DNA of 64,000 nt from Ceratopteris richardii (Eukaryota > Streptophyta > Polypodiopsida > Polypodiales > Pteridaceae). The stretch lies in the NCBI GenBank assembly GCA_020310875.1, contig CM035435.1:67423997-67487996 (forward strand), read 5' to 3'. Position 1 is the stretch's first letter. Each line of letters begins with the position of its first letter. Positions 1 to 10,741 of the stretch are shown here, piece after piece. Both the position numbers and the translations under genes were made by a program. The notes beneath the pieces were generated by a model that saw only the letters and a list, made by a program, of their open reading frames with translations, did not search any database and was not told where the DNA came from.

Positions 1-1163
1 TTAGGCTTCCTACTATGCTTTGATATCTTGCAGTGTCTTCAAGCAAATCACCTTCATGATCACTTAACTTTTGGTTTACCTCCATAGGAATGCTAGCTAC
101 CTTGGCATTCCCCAAGTGAAATTTCTTCAGCATATCTTGCACATACTTTCTTTGAGTAATGTAAATTCAAAAATTTGTATAGACTAATTCAAGTCCAAGA
201 AAATACTTTAGTGATCCTAAATCACTGATTTTGAACTCCTGCATCATTAGGTGCTTGATCTGTTTGATGCCATTGCCATCACTACCTACAAGTATGATAT
301 TATCAACATACACATAGGTATATCACCTCTGAATTAATTCTCTTAAAAAATAGAGAAGTATTTGCTTTGATCATGATGAATCCTTGATCTTGAAGGTATG
401 TGGTCAACCTATGGTTCCATGCCCTAGGTGCCTGCTTCAATCTATAAAGAGCTTTGTTTAATTTACACACATAATTTACCTTGCTTGGGTCTTCATAACC
501 AGGGGGTTGAGCCATGTAAACATCCTTTGAAATCCACCCATTAAGAAAAGCATTTTTCACATCCAGTTAATACATATTCCAATTCCTTGATGCAGCCACA
601 CTTACCAATATTCTGATGGTTGGCATTTAGGCCACAGGTGAGAAGGTCTCTTCATAATCAATTCCTTGGGTTTGTGCAAAACCCTTAGCCACAAGTCTAG
701 CTTTATACCTGTTTATAGAACCATCTGAATTTCCCTTGACTTTGTAAGTTCATCTAGAACCAATTACCTTCATTGATTCCTTCTTTGGCACTAATTCCCA
801 AGTATCATTCTCCTTGAGTGCTTCTATTTCTTCATCCATAGCTTCCTTCCATTCTGCCTTGGTCTTTGCCTCTTCATATGATGTAGGTTCCTCATATGAT
901 AAATCCTTAGCAAGATAAATAGAATGTTTAGTTACTAAAGAAGTGTCATACCCATATCTGATTCGTTTCTTGCTCTCCCTTTCTGATCTTCTAATTTCTT
1001 GGCTAGATGATTCAGGTATGTCTTCCAATCTCTTCATCTTGACCTTGCCCTTTGATTTCCATGCTTTGAATTCTTCTAGCTTGATGATGTCCTCATCATC
1101 TGATTTGATGTCTTCACTTTGGTTTGGCTCCTCCTTGGTGAGTCTTGGAAACTCCTCTTCCAA
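1..1163 (-). pseudogene. copia reverse transcriptase, start of RNase H (element A)
   Basis: Minus-strand pieces at 750-1163 and 303-560 give the copia RT. Seen are the lead-in (TWELVPKKESMKVIGSR), the NAFLNGW motif, and the [13 protein letters not shown] motif. The catalytic box near 290-320 reads YVDN instead of YVDD, a single G-to-A change (GAT to AAT) that should abolish polymerase activity. Frame breaks lie at about 560-750 and 300. Positions 1-20 encode the YQSIVGS-type junction into RNase H, so the gene continues past the left edge. Element B supplies a close intact-motif comparison (YVDD at about 6808-6820). Confidence 0.9.
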
Positions 1164-1289
1164 GTCTTATGGCAATTTTACCTTCCTGCATTCACTTTCA
1201 AACCAAGAATCATTCTCATCAAACACAACATCTCTACTGAACATGAATCCTTTGTTGGATGGATTATAAAACCTGTACCCTTTCTGATT

Positions 1290-2138
1290 TCAATCATACC
1301 CTATGAAGATGCACTTCTCTGCCTTAGGGTCTAGCTTGCCTCTGATATGAGATGGTATATGCACATAAGCAACACATCCAAAGATCTTGTAATGATCTAG
1401 TGATGGCCTTCTACCATGCCATGCTTCATATGGGGTCATCCCATCAAGTGACTTGGTTGGCAAAATGTTAATAAGATAAGTGGTAGTAGATACACTCTCT
1501 GCCCACAAATAATTAGCTAACCTTTTCTCATTTAGCATTGACCTAGCTGTTTCAACAATCAACCTATTTCTCCTCTCTACCACACCATTTTGCTCAGGTG
1601 TATACCTTGTTTTAATTTCCCTTTTGATACCTCTGTCTTGTAAGAATGCATCAAATTCATTTGAGAAGTACTCACCTCCTCCATCTGACCTTAGTCTTTT
1701 TTTACTTCTTCCTGTTTGGTTTTCCACAAGTGCAAGATACTTCTTATAGCAACTGAACACTTCATCTTTGTGCTTCATAAAATACAAGATAGTCCATCTA
1801 CTGAAATCATCAATGAAAGACACATAGTACCTTGAGCCAGAAACGGAGGGGTCTTTGCTTAGTCCCCACACATCTGTGTGGACAAGCTCAAAGTAATCCT
1901 CATGCATGGAGCCTTTCTTTGAGAAGGGTAACCTGTGAGATTTACAAAATTGACATGCACCACATTCATAGATATGTGTTGCTTGGATACATTAGGTATC
2001 CCAAGCACATATTGAGCTCTACATGTTTGCTTTAAAGTTCTCTCACCAATATGCCCTAATCTTTTATGCCAAATCTCAAGCTCTGATAATTTTTTATCCT
2101 TGTAATTATAAAGTGCAATATTCCTTGTATCTTCAAGT
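1290..2138 (-). pseudogene. copia integrase with GAG-pre-integrase zinc domain (element A)
   Basis: The open part at 1290-1907 holds the retroviral integrase core: HTDVWG (first Asp), RSDGGGEY (second Asp) and PEQNGVVERRN (Glu), in copia spacing. The HHCC-like GAG-pre-integrase domain (IWHKRLGHIGER, later CGACQF) is readable upstream at about 1910-2110 but lies in a shifted frame. The protein would insert element cDNA into the genome. The product is nearly identical in motif content to the integrase of element B. Confidence 0.9.
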
Positions 2139-2735
2139 TCATAATCTACCTGTCTTTTTTCCCTTGGAAATTATCTTGAATCCATGTTGGGGATCCTCCA
2201 CAAATGCTCCATATTTGTTGAACCTAACCTGCAAACCCTTTTCCTTAATCTGTCCAATACTCTTCAAATTCTTCGTGATTGTAGGTATATATAGAACCCT
2301 GCTCAACAAATTTCTATTGCCATCAGAGGTTTTAACATTTCCTACCTTGATCACTGAATGCTTGGTGTTATCACCTGTTTGTATTTGGTGCTTTCCCTTA
2401 GGTTCCTCAAGGAAAGAGAGAAGAGCTACATTGCTTGCCACATGGTTTGAACATCCTGAGGCAATATAGAAGAGGTGTTCATCATTCATACCTTTCTTTG
2501 AAGTCATGTTCATAATCAGAAGGGAATCCTCTTGATCCTCTATGTAACTGTTGTAGCCTTTTCCTGATTTGTAGCCTCCTTGGTAGTTATTATTGTAATT
2601 TTTGTTGTAGTTGTTGTTGTAGCTTTGAGTATGATTGAATCTTCCTCTTGATTCTGAGTAGCCACCTCTTTGATATCCTCTTCCTCTATGATTCTTGTAG
2701 CTCCTATAGCACTCATATGTAGTGTGATTAGACAA
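2139..2735 (-). pseudogene. copia gag tail and aspartic protease (element A)
   Basis: This stretch has a Gly/Arg/Asn/Tyr-rich gag tail (RGGYSESRGRFNH, then NNNYNKNY runs) followed by the protease. The active-site motif reads FYIASGCSNHV: the catalytic Asp is Ala, whereas element B has FYIDSGCSNHV. A CCHC knuckle (CNICG..NHTTYEC) sits just upstream at about 2710-2751 in a shifted frame. The protease would process the Gag-Pol polyprotein in the cytoplasmic particle; this copy should be inactive. Confidence 0.88.
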
Positions 2736-3520
2736 TCCACATATGTTGCATGGGGAAGACCCCTATCTCTTGAGTTCCTACCTCTCCCTGCATAGTTAGC
2801 TTGAGAAGTAGTACCTTCATCTTCAATCTTTTTGCTTTTCCCATTCTCTTTAGACTTGCCTTTATCTGTGTATAGGGCAGAAGAGTTATTACCTCTTGAT
2901 GGTTCTCCATTTTTGTTGAGCTTGGCTTCATGGGTAAAGAGTTGCCCCATGAGTGTGGTAAGATCTTGAATCTCCATGTCCATGTACAAGTCCATGGAAG
3001 TTGTGAAGATTTCCCATTTTTCATCTGCCTTGATGCCATTGATCACTTGTCTCACTATTTGCTCCTCTTCAATCTCCTCTCCTATGCTTGCTAATTGGTC
3101 AACCACATCTTTGACTTTGGTCACATACTCTAAAATGCTTTGCTTGGGTTGCTTCCTTTGAGTGCTAAACTCAATCCACAATTGATTCTTTCTAGCTCTT
3201 ATGTTGGAAGAAAAGTATCAAGACAATGTATCCCAAGTATCTTCGGATCTTTTACAGTTCCTAATATGTGGAAGAAGGACGTCAAAGATAAAGTTAAGAA
3301 GATATGACCTTGCTAATGCATCTTTGGCACACCATGACTTGGGCCTTTCATACTCCTCTCTTGTAGGTTGTCTTTTGCTTCTAAAAATGGGCATCTCCTC
3401 ATCTCTTGATATGTATCCATAGAGAATCCTTCCTTGTAAGTATGTCTTCATCCTCAAGGACCATGCTTGGTAGTTGTTCCTGTCCAATTTATCAATAAAA
3501 GAAGGTAAAACATCTCCCAT
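2540..3520 (-). pseudogene. copia gag (element A)
   Basis: Two frames cover gag: 3218-3520 (start MGDVLPSFIDKLDRNNYQAW, then TYLQGRILYGYI) and 2540-3181 (WIEFSTQRKQPKQSILEYV, VVDQLASIGEEIEEEQIVRQ). This is the usual copia capsid layout: LDR.NY..W near the start, then the UBN2-type helical region, then a basic tail and zinc knuckle. The start Met follows the PBS by about 14 bases, as is normal for these elements. A frameshift lies at about 3181-3218. Confidence 0.88.
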
Positions 3521-3533
3521 TTTACCTCAAATT

Positions 3534-3545
3534 GCTCTGATACCA
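3534..3545 (-). promoter_or_regulatory. primer-binding site (initiator tRNA-Met type)
   Basis: On the minus strand the bases read TGGTATCAGAGC, the common plant copia PBS complementary to the 3' end of initiator Met-tRNA. It directly follows the LTR end and precedes the gag start. The identical motif occurs at 23231-23242 in element C. Confidence 0.92.
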
Positions 3546-4112
3546 CTATTCGGAAAGATGGATGGACACCTCAAGAAATGCATTGGTACTGCCGCTAATC
3601 GCTGCTTTGTACCTACCCTATTTTGTTTCAGATTTGTGTTGTACACCCCTTTAACTTTCCAATGACACTAAATAAGTTCCTATGTGCTTTGGAGATGATG
3701 CTTCAAACAATTTGATAAAAAATAGATAAGTTTGCAACTAGCTAGTGACCAAGAAGTTTTTATTTGGTCTTGACACCAGTTGGATGTTTTGCTGAGTATC
3801 AGAGTACAGTAGAAATTAGAAAAATTTCTTATGAGAGTATCTAATTAACTTAGAGAGCTAATGATTCCAAGTAGAATCACTTAAAATGATAGACTACACA
3901 CTTAGCAATGTCTTTAGCAAGTAGAAGCTTACCCCTGACTTCTTAGGAACTCTACAGAGAATGACTAGTGACCACTTCGAGACAATTTTCTCCCAATTGG
4001 CTGAATGAAACTTCTTCAAACTTTGAAACCTTGTAGTAAACTTTGAGCAAGTTCCAAGAAGCTATAGATCTTTGAAAATGATGGATCAATGACTGAGATA
4101 TTTGCACCAACA
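3546..4112 (-). repeat. 5' LTR of copia element A
   Basis: The minus-strand LTR starts TGTTGGTGCAA at 4112 and runs to the PBS. Aligned by eye to the reverse complement of 8520-8829 (3' LTR of element B), it shares the GGTACTGCC, GCTTTGTACC, TTTCCAATGACA and TTTGCTCAGTAT-type blocks in the same order. It is shorter (about 567 bases against 1032), so it has internal deletions or is a different subtype. The terminal CA is degraded next to the PBS. Confidence 0.82.
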
Positions 4113-4417
4113 CTTATGAAGCTCACTTGAGCTTCATCTTTCTCTATAGCTATGCAATGTGTGAACATCTTTAATGAACAAGCGAGAGTTGTTCCTAAAA
4201 AGCAAGCAAAGCAATTAGAGGCACATTAAGAAACATGGTCAATGAGAAACTTTACAACTACAATTACCTCTGTGAGAGACAAGATTGAGGACCTAGTCAT
4301 CATCATTGGAAAACAACTGAATTAATCACACAATTAGTTTTTGTGGCTTATAATATGGATGAACCAATGTCTTGTCCCCAGCCACATGATGAAGTTTCTT
4401 TTTAACTATAGGGAACA
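4113..4417. other. spacer between copia A and B, nothing recognised
   Basis: About 300 bases lie between the LTR start of element A and the first base with homology to element B. I see no coding frame with family resemblance, no TSD and no second LTR. It probably holds the junction at which the 5' end of element B was lost. Confidence 0.4.
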
Positions 4418-5849
4418 TGATCAAAGAGGTGGATATTCACAGTCAAGAGGTAGATTCAACCATCATCAAGGTTACAACAACAAATACAACAATAACTACA
4501 ACAACAACTACAATGGCAAGTACCAAGGAGGATTCAAACCCAGAAACGATTACAACAACTACACAGAAGAGCAAGATGATTCTCTTCTAATTATGAACAT
4601 GACTTCAAAACCAGGTACAAATGATGACCATCTCTTCTACATTGACTCAGGATGCTCAAATCATGTGGTTGGAAATGTAGCTCTACTCTCTGACCTTGAA
4701 GAACCAAGAGGTAAGCATCAAGTACAAATAGGTGATGACACCAAGCACTCAGTAGTTAAAGTTGGAAATATTAAGACTTGTGATGGAAATCAGAACTTCT
4801 TGAGTAGGGTACTATATGTACCAACCATTACAAAAAACTTGATGAGTGTTGGACAGATTGTGGAAAAAGGTTTGCAGGTCAGATTCAACCAATTTGGAGC
4901 ATTTGTGGAAGATCCCAAGCAGGGGTTCAAGAGAATTGCTAAAGGAGAAAAGACAAGTAGACTTTTTACTTTTGAGCTAGAAGATACAAAGAATATTGCA
5001 CTCTACAATTATAAAGATCAAACACTTTCAGAGCTTGAGATTTGGCATAAAAGATTAGGGCATGTAGGTGAAAGAACCTTGAAGCAAATATGCAGGGATC
5101 AATGTGTAATTGGAATTCCTAATGTTTCCAAACAACACAGGATTTATAAATGTGGTGCTTGTCAATTTGGGAAGTCTCACAGGTTACCCTTGTCAAGGAA
5201 AGGCTACATGCATGAGGACTATCTAGAACTTGTCCATACAGATGTATGGGGACCAAGCAAAGACCCCTCAATCTCAGGATCAAGGTACTATGTATCTTTT
5301 ATTGATGATTATAGCAGGTGGACAGTATTGTACTTTATGAAGCACAAAGATGAAGTATTCAACTGTTTTAAAAAGTATCTTGCACTTGTTGAGAATCAGA
5401 CAGGGAAGAATCTAAAGAGGCTAAGGTGAGATGGAGGAGGTGAGTACTTCTCCAATGAGTTTGAAGCATTCTTGCAAGACAAAGGAATCAAAAGAGAAAT
5501 CACCACAAGGTATACTCCTGAACAGAATGGGGTAGCTCAGAGAAGAAATAGGTTGATTGTTGAAACAGCTAGGTCAATGTTAAATGAAAAGAAATTACCT
5601 AACTACCTATGGGTAGAGAGTGTTTCTACTACCACTTACCTCATAAACAGGTTACCATCTAAGTCCCTTGATGGGATGACTCCTTATGAAGCATGGCATG
5701 GTAAGAGACCCTCACTTGACCATTGCAGGATATTTGGATGTGTAGCATATGTACACATTCCTTCTCAGATAAGAGATAAGATAGACCATAAGACTGAGAA
5801 GTGTATCTTTATTGGATATGATCTGAATCAGAAAGGGTACAGGTTCTAA
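4418..5849 (+). pseudogene. copia gag tail, protease and integrase (element B)
   Basis: The frame opens in vector-free upstream DNA at 4341, but family similarity begins at 4418. In order: RGGYSQSRGRFNHHQGY tail with NNNYNN runs, protease active site FYIDSGCSNHV (about residue 95 of the open frame), GAG-pre-integrase IWHKRLGHVGERTL with CGACQFGK, then the integrase core (HTDVWG; DGGGEY; PEQNGVAQRRN). An in-frame TGA at 5427-5429 replaces the Ser of the usual RSDGGG motif; a second in-frame stop is TAA at 5847-5849. The stops break an otherwise continuous polyprotein. Confidence 0.92.
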
Positions 5850-6960
5850 ACCCCTTCAAATAAGGGATTCATGGTTAGTAGAGATGTTGTCTTTGATGAA
5901 AATGATTCTTGGTATGAGAATGAATGCAGGAAGTTTAATCTACCCTATGACTTGGAGGAGGAGTTTCCAAGTCTTGCTAAGGAGGAACCTACTTAGAATG
6001 AAGACACCACTTCAGATGATGAAGACATTATCAATCTTGAAGAATTCAAGGCATGGAAGTCCAAAGGCAAACTCAAGATGAAGAGACTTGAAGACAGACC
6101 TGAATCTTCAAATCAATCAATCAGAAGATCACAAAGGGAGAGTAAAAAACCTATCAGATATGGGTATGATACCTCTCTTGTTACTAAACATTCTGTTTAT
6201 ATTGCCAAAGACTTGTCAATTGAAGAACTAGGATCATATGAAGAAGCAAAAACTCAGGTAGAATGGAAAGAATCTATGGATGAGGAGATTGAAGCACTCA
6301 AAGAAAGTGACACATGGGAACTAGTACCAAAGAAAGAGTCCATGAAAGTAATTGGATCCAGATGGATCTATAAACTCAAAAGAAATTCTGATGGGTCAAT
6401 AAACAGGTACAAAGCCAGATTGGTGGCGAAAGGTTTTGCACAAACACAAGGCATTGACTATGAAGAAACATTCTCACCTGTAGCCAAGATGCCAACCATC
6501 AAGGTGTTGGTGAGTGTGGCTGCATCTAAAAATTGGAACATGTATCAATTGGATGTAAAAAATGCATTTCTTAATGGATGGATTTCAGAGGAGGTATATA
6601 TGTCACAACCTCTTGGCTATGAGGATCCTAACAAGGTAACATATGTATGCAAATTAAAAAAGGCTCTTTATGGATTGAAGCAGGAACCTAGGACATGGAA
6701 TCATAGGTTGATCACATACCTTCAAGACCAAGGTTTTGTCATGAGCAAGGCAGACACACACTTCTCTATTTATCAAGAGAAGTAATTCAAAGGTAATATA
6801 CCTATGTGTTTATGTTGATGATATCATACTTACAGGTAATGATGTCAATGGAATCAGACAAATCAAGAACCAGATGAGGAGTTCAAGATCAGTGATCTTG
6901 GTCTACTAAAGTATTTTCTTGGATTTGAGTTAGTTTATACTAACTCAGGAATCTATATTA
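5850..6960 (+). pseudogene. copia reverse transcriptase (element B)
   Basis: 5850-6077 is the linker between integrase and RT, with a stop near 5995. From 6078 the RT reads [56 protein letters not shown] and ALYGLKQEPRTWN. The catalytic box VYVDDIIL is at about 6806-6830. The frame is lost at about 6770-6790 and again near 6870, after which the DLG/YFLGFE region continues to about 6960. The enzyme would copy element RNA inside the particle. Confidence 0.92.
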
Positions 6961-6983
6961 CTCAGAAAAAGTATATACAGGAT

Positions 6984-7757
6984 ATGTTGAAGAATTTTCA
7001 TTTGCAGGATGCCAAAGTTGCAAGTACTCCTATGGAGGTAAACCTAAAACTAAGTGCCCATGAAGGTGATGAAATTGATGATCTTACAGGTTACCAACGC
7101 ATAGTAGGTAGCTTGAATTATGCTACCTTAACAAGGATAGATATTGCATATGGAGTTAGTGTGCTAAGTCAGTTTATGCACAAGCCAAGGGTACCTCACC
7201 TAGAAGCTGCCAAAAGAATTCGAAAGTATCTCAAAGGCACTCAACATCATGGTTTGTATTTCCCTTACACTTCAGATATGGATATCAAGATTTATTCAGA
7301 TGCAGATTGGGCAGGATGCAAGGATGATAGGAGGAGCACTTCTGGATACATTTCATTTGTAGGTGATAAACCAATATCATGGTCTTCAAAGAAGCAACCT
7401 ACTATTGCTTTATCTTCTACAGAGGCAGAGTATAGAGGATTGGCAAATGCCACTCAAGAAGCCATATGGATCAAATTATTGTATACAAAATTGGGTTTAT
7501 ATACTAGGTCACCATTGATCTTTGGAGATAATACAAGCGCACTTCACCTTGCAGCTAATCCTATTTATCATGCCAGGACCAAGCATATAGAGGTCCATTA
7601 CCATTATGTGAGAGAGAAGTTATTAAGCAAGGACATTCAACTAACCCATGTATCAACCAACATGCAGTGTGCATATTTGTTAACTAAAGCATTGGATGGA
7701 ACTAAACTTTGCAGGTTCAAATCAATGATTGGATTGCAGGATATACATGAAGACTAA
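6984..7757 (+). CDS. copia RNase H and RT thumb (element B)
   Basis: This 257-codon frame is the C-terminal part of the polyprotein, not a free gene. It starts in the RT connection (TPMEVNLKL, YQRIVGSLNY) and continues with RNase H: KIYSDADWAG (Asp), SSTEAEYRGL (Glu), GDNTSALHLAANP (Asp) and HARTKHIEVHYH. All expected acidic residues are present. It ends 40 bases before the polypurine tract. RNase H would remove the RNA template during cDNA synthesis. Confidence 0.93.
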   Translation: MLKNFHLQDAKVASTPMEVNLKLSAHEGDEIDDLTGYQRIVGSLNYATLTRIDIAYGVSVLSQFMHKPRVPHLEAAKRIRKYLKGTQHHGLYFPYTSDMDIKIYSDADWAGCKDDRRSTSGYISFVGDKPISWSSKKQPTIALSSTEAEYRGLANATQEAIWIKLLYTKLGLYTRSPLIFGDNTSALHLAANPIYHARTKHIEVHYHYVREKLLSKDIQLTHVSTNMQCAYLLTKALDGTKLCRFKSMIGLQDIHED

Positions 7758-7767
7758 AGATGAAGAC

Positions 7768-7833
7768 CAAGCCAAAATGTTTGGCTTGAGGGGGAGCTGT
7801 TGGTGCAATTCACAAGCCAACACATTTGGCTTG
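7768..7833 (+). promoter_or_regulatory. polypurine tract flanked by paired 21-base hairpins
   Basis: The tract AGGGGGAG at about 7789-7796 directly precedes the LTR start TGTTGGTGC at 7798 and would prime plus-strand synthesis. On its left, 7768-7788 can fold (CAAGCCAAA / TTTGGCTTG). On its right, inside the LTR, 7813-7833 folds with nearly the same sequence (CAAGCCAA / TTGGCTTG). Confidence 0.8.
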
Positions 7834-8829
7834 AAGTCCATATACATATGGAGAAGCATGGGAACCAATGCTAGAAGAAAATTACCATTTACTCTTTTGT
7901 AAAAGTCATATTTGACTTGGAATCTTGTAAACACCTACCAAAAAGAAACTCGTGGAAAAGTTAGCTTTGATTGATGGAATATCTCCTATAATGGAGGATC
8001 ACTTTTTAGAAGAAAGCCATTAAAATTCAAATTGGAAGTGAACATCTATATAAACCTCTAAGAAAAAGACGTGGTATGAAGACTCATCATCCCGAGCTTT
8101 CATTGTCATTTCTGAGTGTGTTAAATGTCTATACTCTAGCCCACACCTATCTACACCATTAGGCAATGATCTTCATGCCTATGGCATTGTATACAAGCGT
8201 TCATTAATACATATCTACATTGTTCATTTCTGAGTACTCTGTCATAGTTTTTGAAAGTCTGTCAACTTGTGGAGATCATATCTCACTCACTTCTCCATCA
8301 AATTCAAAGATCTATAGCTTGTTGGAACCCGCTCAAAGTTATCAACGTGCTATCAAAGTTTGAAGGATTTGTATTCAACCATTTTAGAGAAAATTCCATC
8401 GAAGTGATCACTGGTCGAAACCTGCAACAATCCTAAAATATCGAGGTAATGGTTTACTTGCTAAATTGATTTCTCTGAGCATATTAATCTTTTTAAGTGA
8501 TATCACTTGGAATAGTTAGCTTAATATCTATTTAGATACCCCTAAAAGGAATTTTTCCAATTCCTACTGTGCGGGTCATACTGAGCAAAAGATACAACAG
8601 GTGTCAAGTCAAAAATAGAAGGTTTTCTTGAAAGCTTGAAGTTCAAAGTTGTCTGTTTTGATTCAATCTTTACATACATCATTTCCAAAGTACATAGGGC
8701 CATTTTATGATGTCATTGGAAAGCTAGAAAGGTCTATTTATCAACTCTGAAGCATCAAAGGGATGGTACAAAGCAAGATTTGGCAGTACCTACTCATCCT
8801 TCTGAAGTATTCATCCATCATTCGCAACA
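7798..8829 (+). repeat. 3' LTR of copia element B
   Basis: The LTR begins TGTTGGTGCAATTC after the polypurine tract and ends CGCAACA at 8829, giving TG...CA ends. The end was placed by alignment with the A LTR next to its PBS. It is about 1032 bases. The first bases also match a fragment at 19051 and the LTRs of element C, which share TGTTGGTGCAA. Confidence 0.85.
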
Positions 8830-8999
8830 TTGAAGTACTCTGATAATGCTTTGTATGATGAGGTGGTTGGATACTTTGCTTGGACTTCACTCCAAGAGAA
8901 GCATCCTAGTCTCTTCATCAGTACCTCTTGAATCTTCATATATACTTTGTGATTGCATTCCCAAATGCGGATAAAAGTCAATGAGTTCAGTAATGAGAA

Positions 9000-10590
9000 A
9001 CACAAAGCAAAGTAGATTTTAGAAACTCTTACTTATTGAGCTTAGTGACCATCTCATCAAGAATTAAATCCTTGGAAATTACTCTTGATAATGTATATTA
9101 TGAAGCTATCATCCTTGATCCCATGTAGGGCTCTCGATGGTGTCTGCTTCATATCCTCAACAACCTCTTCAATGGAAAGGTCAAGTTTCTTTCATTTTCC
9201 CTTTACATCCACCTAAGGATCTGCCATGACTTCCTCTATTTTTGGCTCTTAATCTCCTTATTTTCCCACATTGTAAAAATCTTGTTTTGGAGATCCCATA
9301 TTTCACCTGTTCTGAAGCCTAGTTGAAACCAAGGTTCAAATTTCTACAAGGCATCTGATTTCAGATTCTCACCAACAGCAATCCCAACCTCAATAAGACA
9401 TTGCTTCCTCAGATTAGGATGTACCCTCCCAACATCTTTCCTTAGAGAATCTTCAGACTCATGGTTGAAGAAGCGAATTCGCTCAATAGATGACATTTTC
9501 TGCATGTAGTCATTGTCGTTATTATGGTCTCAAGACAGGAGCTTGGCCTCTTCGGTAGTAAGTCCTACTAATCTTGCACTCTGCACACCTAAAGAAGAAG
9601 GTTGTGGGGTGCTTCACTATTGTCTATGTGCCTTTGCAGAGTGTGATCCACCAATCACATAGTACATTTAATCCTCAAACAAACCCTTATTGAAATCTTC
9701 CACAGAGCTGCATTCATTGGGTCCACCATCATGAGAAAAGGAACTATAGCTGCATGAGGGTTGATCTTCATTTTTTTCTTTAGGTTCTGCACATGCAAAT
9801 TATGTGGCTCCCTTATCTCAAGGGGCCTCCACCCTGTGACTGGATCAATTGGTGGTTTGTGGACAATATTTATGAGAAGGTGGAATAGCTACCCTTTTCT
9901 AACAAGTTTTCTCTTACAATGTCTTCCCTCATCTTGTTTTGTTCAGTACCCAAGATCCCAGATGCAAGTTCTCCACGAGGTGCAATGAAAACATCATCTG
10001 AGTCAGAACTTGACTCAGTGGATACTTCATCTACAGATTTCTTCAACTTCTTGAGTGGTTTCTTTTGTACACATTCCTTACTGTCTTTATTGGGGTTGTA
10101 TTCTTTTGCTATGTTGGCATTATGTTCCCTTGGATGCAAAGCATTAAATCCTTGATTAGTAGATTCTCAGAGTCCCTGCAAAAATCTGCAAGTTTTTCTG
10201 GCACACAACACTCTGGGCACAAGAGCTCCATTTTGCAGATTGCATTTTGTAAGCCTTTAGATGTCTCCACTAGGAACAGAAGATCGTCTCAATCTTCATC
10301 CTCATAATCTACTTTGAGCACCAAGCCATACTGAAAAGCCTGTGTTGTCATGAGCTTTACACTCCCATAGGCTCCTGCAAACACCAAAAGGGTTGCATTT
10401 TTCTCTTCAATGTATTGAAGACACATTCCAGATCTATCATGTCCTGAAGTGGTCGCTCTTTCCTATTAACCTCAATTTCATTTGACCTCTGCTTCCTCAT
10501 TGAATCATCATCACTAGGTTTTACACTGTTATGTCCACCAGATGAAATCGCAATCGTGTTACTTTCCCTATCAAAGGATAATGAAGCCAT
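9000..10590 (-). pseudogene. broken gene with ParB-like N-terminal signature
   Basis: A minus-strand coding trail runs from about 10590 (MASLSFDRESNTI) to about 9000. It has an acidic-Ser linker at 9870-10139 (STESSSDSDD). Then, one base out of frame, come PIDPVTGWRPLEIREPHNL, KINPHAAIVPFLMMVDP, YYVIGGSHSAKAHRQ, GLTTEEAKLL, DHNNDNDYMQKMSS, and a C-terminal EPWFQLGFRTGEIWDLQNK. In-frame stops and at least two frameshifts make it a pseudogene. The NP.A.IVP and VI.GSHS..A pattern resembles ParB/sulfiredoxin-like N-terminal domains; that is inference. It is not part of a recognisable retroelement. A domesticated gene or a transposon-borne gene are both possible. Confidence 0.55.
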
Positions 10591-10741
10591 GCTTTTCTTT
10601 CCTTCATGAGGTAACCCATGCTCCTATCACGAGGTTGTTCTCATATGCTCATAGTCACCTTTACAGTCTTTTCAACTCTTCCTTTATTGTCCCTGAAATA
10701 TGTAGATATGTTGGTTCTCTCTTTGTTAATGTCCTCAATCA

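Larger units (their letters stand above)
1..4112 (-). mobile_element. Ty1/copia element A, cut by left window edge
   Basis: Read on the minus strand from right to left this is LTR, primer-binding site, gag, protease, integrase and RT; the window ends inside the RT/RNase H part, so the 3' end and 3' LTR are not visible. Domain order (IN before RT) places it in Ty1/copia. It is the same family as element B at 4418-8829: proteins and LTRs align along their length. The coding region is broken by frameshifts, and two catalytic residues are changed (protease ASG for DSG, RT YVDN for YVDD). It is therefore a dead copy. Confidence 0.93.
4418..8829 (+). mobile_element. Ty1/copia element B, 5'-truncated
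   Basis: The element runs gag tail, protease, integrase, RT, RNase H, polypurine tract and 3' LTR. The 5' LTR, PBS and most of gag are absent; homology to element A begins near 4420 (CAAAGAGGTGG). Nearly all coding pieces (4341-5849, 6078-6785, 6984-7757) are in the same frame, and the catalytic boxes are intact, so it is a younger or better-preserved copy than A. It lies head to head with A. Confidence 0.93.

Noticed and set aside
4118..4135. Near-palindrome GAAGCTCACTTGAGCTTC
   Set aside because: Central mismatch and short; no partner or context.
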